Assembly: GCA_023416415.1 (NCBI GenBank)
Contig: JAEZHR010000055.1
Span: 1 to 23,503 of the forward strand
Origin: Pseudomonadota bacterium
Lineage (GTDB): Bacteria > Pseudomonadota > Gammaproteobacteria > Burkholderiales > Burkholderiaceae_D
DNA: 23,503 nt
Direction: 5' to 3'
Shown here: one piece after another, positions 1 through 6,701 of the stretch
Layout: each line of letters opens with the position of its first letter
How positions within the stretch are numbered: the stretch's first letter is position 1
Made by a program: the position numbers and the translations under genes
Notes under the pieces: generated by a model
Seen by the model: the letters and a program-made list of their open reading frames with translations, nothing else
Database searches by the model: none
Told to the model about the DNA's origin: nothing

Positions 1-1191
1 ATCGCCGGAAGCGCCCTGGGTGTGCCTGCATTAGCACTGGCCCAGTCCGATCCGATCCGCATCGGACATCTCACGCCGCTGACCGGCTTCCTGGGCGCAC
101 TCGGAGACTACGCGGTGATGGGAATCCGCATGGCGGCAGAGGAGATCAACGCCGCCGGCGGCGTGCTGGGACGCAGGCTGGAAGTGACGAGCGAAGACTC
201 CGTCAACCCGCAGGTGGCGTCGACCAAGGCGCAGCGCATGATCGAGCGCGACAAGATGACAGTGCTGATGGGCGAAATCAATTCCGCTTCGGCGCTGACG
301 ATCTCGCAGGTCGCCGCCCGCAACAAGACCTTGTTCATGAACGTGGGCGCGCGCTCGGATGCGCTGCGCGGCAAGGACTGCAACCGCTACACCTTCCATG
401 TCGACATCCCGGTGACGGTAATGGTCAATGCAGCCGGAGAGGCATTGGTGCGCGAGGGTCTGGTCAAGGGCAAGCGCATCTACAGCCTGACCGCCGACTA
501 TCTGTTCGGACACGATCTGTCGCGCCAGGCCAAGCGATTCTTCGCGGCCAACGGCGGCAACCAGATCGGAGATGAGCTGGTGGCAACCGACGTCACCGAC
601 TTCTCCCCTTACCTTCTGAAGATTCGCCAGGCACGCCCGGACCTGGTGGCAACCAATCTGGCAGGCAACCAGGTCACCAACTTCGTCAAGCAGTACTCTG
701 AATTCGGCCTGCAGTTCCCGGTGGCCGGCTTCAACCTGAACACGGCCGACGCATGGGCGGCGGGCGAAGGCAACCTCGACGGCATCTGGCCGACCGTGTG
801 GCACCACGAGCTGAAGACACCGGGTACGCAAACCTTCGTCGCCAACTTCCAGAAGAAGTACAACAAGGTGCCGGAAAACCACGCCTGGATCGAATACGTC
901 GCGCTCAGGATTCTGGCGCAGGCAATGGAAGCCACCAAGTCCACCGACACCGAAAAGCTGATCGCCTACTTCGAGTCGCAGGCCGAGTTCGACATCCTCA
1001 AGGCTCGCAAGGCCTACTTCCGCTCCTGGGACCATCAGCTGATGCAGGAAGCCTATCCGTTCACGGTCAAGCCCAAGGGTCAGTCGAAGCACAAGCATGA
1101 CTTCCTGCAGTTCGGTGACGCCGTACCGGCACCAGATCAGTCGCTGGAAGTGCTGGCGCCGCCGAAGTCGGAAAGCGCCTGCAGGATGTAA
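1..1191 (+). CDS. Branched-chain amino acid-type ABC transporter substrate-binding protein (5' partial)
   Basis: Periplasmic receptor of a LivK/Peripla_BP_6-type ABC importer. The frame is open from base 1, so the true start lies upstream. The first visible residues (IAGSALGVPALALA, then QSDPIRIG) look like the hydrophobic core and AxA cleavage site of a signal peptide. The mature protein starts with the family's first strand (IRIGHLTPLTG), followed by GIRMAAEEINAAGGVLGRRLEV, split here as the typical first helix and loop. Two cysteines, one in GKDCNRYTFH and one at the extreme C-terminus, could form a disulfide. The permease and ATPase genes follow directly, so it is the receptor of that system. 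Family membership is secure. The ligand is not: such receptors bind amino acids, amides, urea or aromatic and alicyclic acids, and the neighbouring catabolic genes make an organic acid as likely as leucine. Confidence 0.93.
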   Translation: MAGSALGVPALALAQSDPIRIGHLTPLTGFLGALGDYAVMGIRMAAEEINAAGGVLGRRLEVTSEDSVNPQVASTKAQRMIERDKMTVLMGEINSASALTISQVAARNKTLFMNVGARSDALRGKDCNRYTFHVDIPVTVMVNAAGEALVREGLVKGKRIYSLTADYLFGHDLSRQAKRFFAANGGNQIGDELVATDVTDFSPYLLKIRQARPDLVATNLAGNQVTNFVKQYSEFGLQFPVAGFNLNTADAWAAGEGNLDGIWPTVWHHELKTPGTQTFVANFQKKYNKVPENHAWIEYVALRILAQAMEATKSTDTEKLIAYFESQAEFDILKARKAYFRSWDHQLMQEAYPFTVKPKGQSKHKHDFLQFGDAVPAPDQSLEVLAPPKSESACRM

Positions 1192-1212
1192 GCGCCTGCC
1201 GGCACAGCACGA

Positions 1213-1237
1213 CGTCCGCGCCGCCGTGGCGCGGACG
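1213..1237 (+). promoter_or_regulatory. Perfect 10-bp stem-loop between receptor and permease genes
   Basis: CGTCCGCGCC (1213-1222) pairs perfectly with GGCGCGGACG (1228-1237) around the 5-nt loop GCCGT. The pyrimidine-rich tract CTTCCGTTCCCTTCC follows. It is not a standard terminator because there is no run of U. In ABC operons, hairpins after the receptor gene commonly protect receptor mRNA or attenuate downstream transcription. That role is inferred here. Confidence 0.6.
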
Positions 1238-1263
1238 CTTCCGTTCCCTTCCCCGACATTCCT

Positions 1264-2139
1264 ATGCAAATCGTTTTCTTGCTCGAGCAGGTCGTCAACG
1301 GCCTGGTTCTCGGCGGCTACTACCTGCTGCTTGCGCTCGGCCTGTCGCTGATCTTCAGCGTGGGCGGGATCGTCAATCTCGCGCACGGTGCGTTCTACGC
1401 GCTGGGCGCCTACGTTTCGCTGGAAGTCATGAAGCTCGGCGGCTTCGGCACCAGCATCATCGTCACGCCGGTGCTGGTCGGCCTGCTTGGCATTCTGTTC
1501 GAGCGCTTCCTGCTGCGCCGCTTCTACAGCGCCGACCCCATCCTCAGCCTGCTGGTCACCTTCGGACTGGCCATGGTGGCTGAACAGGTGATCCGCATCG
1601 TGTGGGGGGCGGCACCGCTGTCTTCCACCATGCCCCCCGAGTTCAAGGGCAATGTCATGGTGGGCGATTTCATGTTCTCGAAGTACCGCCTGTTCATCCT
1701 CGCGGTCGTTGCCGTGGTAATGGCCGGCATCTGGACGCTGCTGCACAAGACCTCCTTCGGCCGGGTCGTGCGCGCGGGCGTGCAGAAGCCTGACATGGTC
1801 GCGGTACTGGGCATCCGGCTGCAGCCCTACATGACGACCATCGTCATGCTCGGCGTGGCCACCGCCGCCCTGGGCGGCGTGCTGTTCGGACCGATCGCCG
1901 TGGTGCATCCGGCCATGGGCATCGAGATCATGACCGTGGCCTTCGTCGTGGTCGTCATCGGCGGCCTCGGCAGCTTCTGGGGCGTGGTGCTGGCGGCCAT
2001 GCTGGTCGGCGTCGTGCGCGGCATCACCATCCATTTCGAGCCCGCCGCCGGCGAGGCTTCCATGTACGTCCTGATGTTTCTCGTGCTGATGTTCCGTCCG
2101 CGCGGCCTGCTGGGAGAACGCATTGAGCGCTTCGAATAA
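1264..2139 (+). CDS. livH: LivH-type ABC transporter inner-membrane permease
   Basis: This is one of the two channel subunits of a branched-chain amino acid-type importer, 291 residues, the usual family length. The protein is almost entirely hydrophobic. It starts with the family's typical N-terminus (VVNGLVLGGYYLLLALGLSL, residues 10-29). The LivH hallmark NLAHG is at residues 38-42 and the cytoplasmic coupling-loop motif GGLGSFWG at about 233-240. The ATG at 1264 matches where LivH proteins begin, but the sequence before it is pyrimidine-rich and I see no Shine-Dalgarno site. It lies 72 bp after the receptor gene and overlaps the next gene by 17 bp. The substrate is unknown. Confidence 0.93.
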   Translation: MQIVFLLEQVVNGLVLGGYYLLLALGLSLIFSVGGIVNLAHGAFYALGAYVSLEVMKLGGFGTSIIVTPVLVGLLGILFERFLLRRFYSADPILSLLVTFGLAMVAEQVIRIVWGAAPLSSTMPPEFKGNVMVGDFMFSKYRLFILAVVAVVMAGIWTLLHKTSFGRVVRAGVQKPDMVAVLGIRLQPYMTTIVMLGVATAALGGVLFGPIAVVHPAMGIEIMTVAFVVVVIGGLGSFWGVVLAAMLVGVVRGITIHFEPAAGEASMYVLMFLVLMFRPRGLLGERIERFE

Positions 2140-4708
2140 ACCAATGATCGCTACCGACCAGGGCACGGTCCCGGTAGCAAAATTCGTCCAACACAAATAC
2201 CGTCCCCTGTGGATCGGCGCCGCCGGTCTCGCGCTGCTGCCGGTCATGTTCCAGTCCGTGGGACTGACACTGGATGCGGCCACGGTGGTCGTGATCCTGG
2301 CGATGGCGGCCATGGGACTGAACCTGCTGGTCGGCTACACCGGTCTCGTCTCCTTCGGCCACAGCGCATGGTTCGGCATCGGCGGCTACGCCGCTGCGCT
2401 GTCGCATCTGCACTGGTTCCCCGGCCAGATGTTCGCGCCGCTGCTGTTCTCGATAGCCTTCACCGCTCTGCTCTCGCTGGCCGTGGGCTTCCTGATCCTG
2501 CGCCGGCGCGGCGTCTACTTCTCGCTGCTGACGCTGGCGCTGTCGGCGCTGACCTTCGCGATTTCGTTTCGCTGGACCAGCGTGACGGGCGGAGAAGGTG
2601 GGCTGGGCGGAATCGAGCGCAATTCGCTCGGCCCGCTGAACCTCGACAGCCATCTGACCTATTACGCGCTGGTCGCGGTGATCGGCTTTGCCGTGCTGTA
2701 CCTGCTCCTGCGCGTGGTGCGTTCGCCCTTCGGCCATGTGCTGGTCGCCATCCGCGAAAATCAGCAGCGCGCCACCTTCCAGGGATATGACGTCGATCGC
2801 TACAAGCTGGGCGCGTTCGTGATCTCGGCCAGCGTGACTGCATTGGCCGGCGCGCTGATGGTGTTCCTGCACCGGCTGGCGGCTGCCGAATCGACCACCG
2901 TGCATTTCTCCGGCGAACTGCTGGCGATGGTAGTCATCGGCGGCATGCACAGCTTCCTCGGGCCGGCGCTGGGCGCGCTGTTCTTCCTGCTGTTTCGCGA
3001 ACTGTTCTCGATGTGGACGGAAAACTGGCTGCTCTGGTTCGGCCTGATCTTCGTCGGCTTCATCATGTTCTCGCCATCCGGCCTGACCGGCATCTGGGCC
3101 CAGTTGCAGCGCCGCTTCAAGCCGGCGCCGGAAGACGATGCGGCGATGAGCAAGCGCAAGATTTATGAAGGCCTGCCGCTGCCCGAATTCCTGCGTCCGG
3201 CGCGGCGCGAGGGCAAGGTGCTGGAAGTGCAGGCGATCAGCAAGCACTTCGGCGGCATCAAGGCCGTGCAGGAAGCTGCCCTGAATGTGGAGGCCGGCCA
3301 GATCCACGCACTGATCGGCCCCAACGGCGCCGGCAAGACCACCGCCTTCAACCTGATCTCGGGGATGTTTCATCCCGACACCGGCTCGGTGCGCCTGCAC
3401 GGTCAGCCCATCCAGCAGCTGTCGCCGAACCGGATCTGCCAGCAGGGCCTGGCGCGTTCGTTCCAGATCACCAACCTGTTCAAGGGCTTGTCGATCTACG
3501 AAAACCTGCGTCTGTCGCTGCAGGCGCGCCACTCCGGACGGTTCAACATCTGGCGCGACATCGACAGCTATCCGGAAGTCCACGCCGAGACGGCCGAGCT
3601 GATGAAGTTTCTCGGGCTCGAAGGCATGGAGCAGGTCAGCGGAGGCGATCTCTCGTACGGCGGCCAGCGTCTGGTAGACCTTGGCATCGCGCTCGGCTCC
3701 AAGCCGCAAGTGCTGCTGATGGACGAGCCGCTCGCCGGCCTGGCCGCTGCCGAACGCGAACGCGTCTCGCGTCTGGTGCGCACAATCGCCAGCAACATCC
3801 CGGTGCTGCTCGTCGAGCACGACATCGACCGTGTGCTCTCGCTATCGCATCGCGTCACGGTGATGAACCAGGGTGAGGTTCTGATGAGCGGCACACCGGA
3901 CGAAGTGCGCGAAGACCGGCGCGTACAGGAGATCTATACCGGCACCGGCACGCCGCCGGTCACCGGACGCTCGACTGTCGCGTCCGGCGACCGCGCGGTC
4001 GTGCTCGAGTTCGACAAGGTCAATGCCTTCTACGGCAAGAGCCACATCCTCAACGATGCCTCGCTGCAGGTGCGCGAGGGCGAGATCGTTGCCCTGCTCG
4101 GCCGCAACGGCGCCGGCAAGTCGACCCTGCTCAAGAGCCTGGTAGGACTGGTGCCGCCTGCAAGCGGCAGCGTGGTGTTCAACGGCCGCGAGATCGCCGG
4201 ACTGAGCGCACCCGAAATCGCGCGCCTGGGCATCGGCTATGTGCCGCAGGGACGCGGCCTGTTCGCCGGCATGACAGTGGCCGAGAACCTCGCGCTCGGC
4301 CGTCTCGCGCGCCCCACCGACGGCAAGAGCGGCGTCGTGTGGGACGAAGAGAAGATCTTCGAGTACTTCCCGCGCATCCGCGAGCGCATGCAAGTCGAGG
4401 CCGACTACCTGTCGGGCGGCGAACAGCAGATGGTGGCGGTGGCACGCGCCTTGTCGGGCAACGTCAGGCTGCTGCTGCTGGACGAGCCGTTCGAAGGCTT
4501 GGCGCCGGCGGTGGTGCAGGAGCTGTTCACTGTATTCGACCGACTGCGCCAGCATGTCTCTATCGTGATCGTCGAACACAACCTCGACCTCGTGCTTGCA
4601 CTGGCCGACCGTGTCTACGCTCTCGAGCGGGGGGCCGTGTTCCACGAAGGCCCTGCAGAGCCGCTGCTGACCGATCTCGACTATCGCAAGAAGATCCTCT
4701 GGCTGTGA
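2123..4708 (+). CDS. LivM-LivG-LivF fusion: ABC permease with two ATPase domains in one chain
   Basis: One 861-residue frame carries three normally separate subunits. Residues 1-340 are a LivM permease, with the hallmark GYTGLVSFGHS at 71-81 and several membrane helices. Residues about 363-615 are a LivG ATPase: Walker A GPNGAGKTT at 399-407, signature LSYGGQR at 510-516, Walker B ending D534-E535. Residues about 626-861 are a LivF ATPase: Walker A GRNGAGKST at 660-668, signature LSGGE at 763-767, Walker B D787-E788. The TTG at 2123 has GGGAG six bases upstream; an ATG at 2144 is the alternative. Methionine 342, between LivM and LivG, may be a relic or internal start (GGAAG about 11 bases upstream). 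With LivH, a complex would need just one copy of this chain to supply the second permease and both ATPases. Domain calls are secure. I could not check how common the triple fusion is. Confidence 0.93.
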   Translation: MSASNKPMIATDQGTVPVAKFVQHKYRPLWIGAAGLALLPVMFQSVGLTLDAATVVVILAMAAMGLNLLVGYTGLVSFGHSAWFGIGGYAAALSHLHWFPGQMFAPLLFSIAFTALLSLAVGFLILRRRGVYFSLLTLALSALTFAISFRWTSVTGGEGGLGGIERNSLGPLNLDSHLTYYALVAVIGFAVLYLLLRVVRSPFGHVLVAIRENQQRATFQGYDVDRYKLGAFVISASVTALAGALMVFLHRLAAAESTTVHFSGELLAMVVIGGMHSFLGPALGALFFLLFRELFSMWTENWLLWFGLIFVGFIMFSPSGLTGIWAQLQRRFKPAPEDDAAMSKRKIYEGLPLPEFLRPARREGKVLEVQAISKHFGGIKAVQEAALNVEAGQIHALIGPNGAGKTTAFNLISGMFHPDTGSVRLHGQPIQQLSPNRICQQGLARSFQITNLFKGLSIYENLRLSLQARHSGRFNIWRDIDSYPEVHAETAELMKFLGLEGMEQVSGGDLSYGGQRLVDLGIALGSKPQVLLMDEPLAGLAAAERERVSRLVRTIASNIPVLLVEHDIDRVLSLSHRVTVMNQGEVLMSGTPDEVREDRRVQEIYTGTGTPPVTGRSTVASGDRAVVLEFDKVNAFYGKSHILNDASLQVREGEIVALLGRNGAGKSTLLKSLVGLVPPASGSVVFNGREIAGLSAPEIARLGIGYVPQGRGLFAGMTVAENLALGRLARPTDGKSGVVWDEEKIFEYFPRIRERMQVEADYLSGGEQQMVAVARALSGNVRLLLLDEPFEGLAPAVVQELFTVFDRLRQHVSIVIVEHNLDLVLALADRVYALERGAVFHEGPAEPLLTDLDYRKKILWL

Positions 4709-4723
4709 TTCAGCCTGCATGCG

Positions 4724-4744
4724 GCTATATGAACAACTTATAGC
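4724..4744. promoter_or_regulatory. 6-bp AT-rich dyad GCTATA-N9-TATAGC
   Basis: GCTATA (4724-4729) and TATAGC (4739-4744) form a perfect inverted repeat 16 bases after the transporter stop codon. No U tract follows, so a terminator is unlikely. The half-site spacing of about 15 bp centre to centre would suit a dimeric repressor or activator. It is one of three dyads in the only AT-rich gap of region A. Function is inferred. Confidence 0.35.
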
Positions 4745-4753
4745 AGATGGCGG

Positions 4754-4764
4754 AATACCGTATT
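4754..4764. promoter_or_regulatory. Palindrome AATACCGTATT, candidate operator
   Basis: AATAC-C-GTATT is a perfect 5-1-5 palindrome that ends on the first base of the putative -35 box at 4764-4769. Its position is right for a repressor blocking the promoter. No regulator gene lies in region A, so the binding protein is unknown. Confidence 0.35.
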
Positions 4765-4792
4765 TTTCATTAGAGGTTTGCCTCCATACAAT
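4764..4792 (+). promoter_or_regulatory. Candidate sigma70 promoter of the cupin-to-flavoprotein gene run
   Basis: TTTTCA (4764-4769, 4 of 6 to TTGACA) and TACAAT (4787-4792, 5 of 6 to TATAAT) are separated by an ideal 17 bp. Within that spacer GAGG-TTTG-CCTC (4773-4784) is a small dyad, a typical repressor position. The predicted start, near 4799, leaves a leader of about 50 nt before the ATG at 4851. This suggests the enzyme genes can be transcribed independently of the ABC transporter genes. Confidence 0.45.
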
Positions 4793-4850
4793 GGCTGGCA
4801 TGCCGTGATCGTGGGCGCTGCATGTCCACCACGCTTTGACAGGGAAAACC

Positions 4851-5243
4851 ATGAATCAGAAACTCACCGGCGCAGCCTTGGCGTTGGTCCAGCAGATGAG
4901 CCGGCTGCCGTGGAAGGAATATCCGGGTCACTTCGGCGGCGCGCTTTCCAAGGGCCTGGTCACGCCGGAAAACGCCGCCACGCGGCACTTCGACTTCCGC
5001 ATTTCGCATTACGCACCCGCTGCCTTTGTGGGCGAGCACGTGCACAAGGTACAGGAGCAGATCTACTACGTGCTCGAAGGCGAAGGCATGCTCACCCTGG
5101 ATGACGACCAACATCTGATGCGCGCGCACGACTACGTGTTCGTGCCGCCCGGCGTGCGCCACAGCTTCACCAATACCGGGCTGACCGGTCTCGTGTTCCT
5201 CGTGATCACGACACCGGCCAGCGACGACGAGGAGATTCGCTGA
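4851..5243 (+). CDS. Single-domain cupin protein
   Basis: A 130-residue cupin with both metal-binding motifs intact. Motif 1 is GEHVHKVQEQIYYVLEGEG (H-x-H-x3-E) and motif 2 is PPGVRHSFTN (P-x-G-x2-H-x3-N). Together these give the usual two-plus-one histidines and a glutamate for one divalent metal. The ATG at 4851 is preceded by AGGGAA (4841-4846); a TTG at 4836 in the same frame lacks such a site. The stop overlaps the aldehyde dehydrogenase start by one base, so the two are translationally coupled. Small cupins in catabolic operons act as isomerases, dioxygenases, lactone or sugar-acid epimerases, or ligand sensors. Nothing here chooses between these. No signal peptide is visible, so it should be cytoplasmic. 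Confidence 0.9.
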   Translation: MNQKLTGAALALVQQMSRLPWKEYPGHFGGALSKGLVTPENAATRHFDFRISHYAPAAFVGEHVHKVQEQIYYVLEGEGMLTLDDDQHLMRAHDYVFVPPGVRHSFTNTGLTGLVFLVITTPASDDEEIR

Positions 5244-6685
5244 TGAGCGCACAAGCGAATCCCTCCACCCTGAACGGGCGACTTCTTATCGACGGACAAT
5301 GGGTTGCCGGACGGGGCAAGGTGCTGCCGGTGCTCGACAAGTACCGTCTGCAAGCCTTCGCGAGCATCGAGACACCGGACGGCGAACAGGTGCGTGCGGC
5401 GGTGGACGCTGCGCAGGCAGCCTTCCTTACCGCCGAACCCGATCCGCATGCGCGCGGCCTGGTGCTCGATCGCGCCGCCGTGCTGGTCGAGCAGCGCCTG
5501 CAGGAGTTTGTCGCACTGATGCAGCGCGAAGCCGGATTCACCATCAACGATGCCAGTAACGAAGTGCGCCGTTGCGTGCAGACGCTGAAGCTCTCCGCCG
5601 AAGAAGCGCGCCGCCTGGCCGGGGAGATGATTCCGCTGGCCGGAGCGCCGAACCAGCGCGGCCGCATTGGCTTCACGCTGCGCGTGCCGCTTGGCGTGGT
5701 CGTGGCCATCACGCCTTTCAACGCGCCTCTCAATACCGTCACGCACAAGATCGGTCCGGCTTTTGCTGCCGGCAATGCGGTGATCCTGAAACCGTCCACG
5801 CATACGCCGCTGACCGCCATGCGGCTGGCAGAGATCCTGATTGAAGCCGGCATGCCACGCGGCCTTCTCTCCGTGCTGAACGGGGGTGCGGAGGTAGCGC
5901 GCGCGCTGCTCGACGATCAACGCGTGCGCTTCTTTGCCTTCACCGGAAGCACCGAAGTCGGCCGCCAGATCCAGCAGGCCGCCGGCCTGCGCCGCACGCA
6001 GATGGAGCTCGGTTCGATCGCCTGCACCATCGTATGCGCCGATGCCGATCTCGACGCGGCCCTGCCGAAGATCGTCAACGCCGGCTACCGAAAGGCCGGT
6101 CAGGTCTGCACCTCGGTGCAACTGCTGCTCGTGCATCGCTCGCTGCAAGCGGCCGTGGAAGCGCGCCTGACCGAGATGGTGCGTGCCCTGCCCTGCGGCG
6201 ATCCTGCCGATCCCGCCACCATCGTCGGTCCGGTCATCAGCGAAGATGCGGCACGACGCATCGAATGCTGGATCCAGGAAGCGCGCGACCAAGGCGCACG
6301 CATTCTTGCCGGCGGCACGCGTGACGGCGCAGTCGTGCAGCCGACACTGGTCACCGACATCAGCGCAAGCATGAAGCTCGGCTGCAGCGAAATCTTCGGC
6401 CCGGTCGTGTGCATCGTGCCATTCGATACGCTGGACCAAGCGATCACGCGCGTCAATGCCACGCCCTACGGCCTGGCCACCGGCATCTTCACCAACCGGC
6501 TCGACGCTGCCTTTGCCGCGGCACGCCGGCTCGAGGTCGGCGGCGTGCACGTCAACGAAACCTCCAGCTCGCGCGTGGACCTGATGCCCTACGGCGGATC
6601 GAAGGACAGCGGATTCGGCCGCGAAGGACCACACTACGCGGTGCGCGAGATGACCGAAGAGCGCGTTGTGACTTTCACGATTTGA
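5243..6685 (+). CDS. NAD(P)-dependent aldehyde dehydrogenase
   Basis: This 480-residue ALDH-superfamily enzyme oxidises an aldehyde to a carboxylic acid. Visible motifs in order are the oxyanion-hole asparagine in TPFNAP (N160), the cofactor-loop FTGSTEVGR, the general-base glutamate in MELGS (E255), the catalytic cysteine in GQVCTS (C289) and the C-terminal EIFGPV. All catalytic positions are present, so it should be active. The ATG at 5243 overlaps the cupin stop (TGATG) and GAGGAG lies about 8 bases upstream. A thiamine-diphosphate enzyme follows 16 bp later, which fits a pair that decarboxylates a 2-oxo acid and then oxidises the aldehyde. In MELGS, the strongly conserved second glycine of the usual LGG is serine. 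The specific substrate is not readable. Confidence 0.93.
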   Translation: MSAQANPSTLNGRLLIDGQWVAGRGKVLPVLDKYRLQAFASIETPDGEQVRAAVDAAQAAFLTAEPDPHARGLVLDRAAVLVEQRLQEFVALMQREAGFTINDASNEVRRCVQTLKLSAEEARRLAGEMIPLAGAPNQRGRIGFTLRVPLGVVVAITPFNAPLNTVTHKIGPAFAAGNAVILKPSTHTPLTAMRLAEILIEAGMPRGLLSVLNGGAEVARALLDDQRVRFFAFTGSTEVGRQIQQAAGLRRTQMELGSIACTIVCADADLDAALPKIVNAGYRKAGQVCTSVQLLLVHRSLQAAVEARLTEMVRALPCGDPADPATIVGPVISEDAARRIECWIQEARDQGARILAGGTRDGAVVQPTLVTDISASMKLGCSEIFGPVVCIVPFDTLDQAITRVNATPYGLATGIFTNRLDAAFAAARRLEVGGVHVNETSSSRVDLMPYGGSKDSGFGREGPHYAVREMTEERVVTFTI

Positions 6686-6701
6686 GAAGCGGAACAGAAC
6701 C

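Noticed and set aside
31..2313. Long minus-strand open frame across the receptor and permease genes (760 codons), and similar frames opposite other genes (e.g. 2024-3820, 5132-6874, 6843-8543)
   Set aside because: The translations are rich in His, Arg, Ala, Asp and Gln with no recognisable domain and mirror well-supported genes. They are by-products of high G+C at third codon positions.
3650..3670. Apparent defect in the LivG signature motif (LSYGGQR)
   Set aside because: LivG proteins vary at this position (for example LAYGDQR or LAYGQQR), and Walker A, Walker B and the rest of the domain are intact.
4836..4850. Earlier TTG start for the cupin
   Set aside because: The ATG at 4851 has AGGGAA at proper distance, and the TTG has none.
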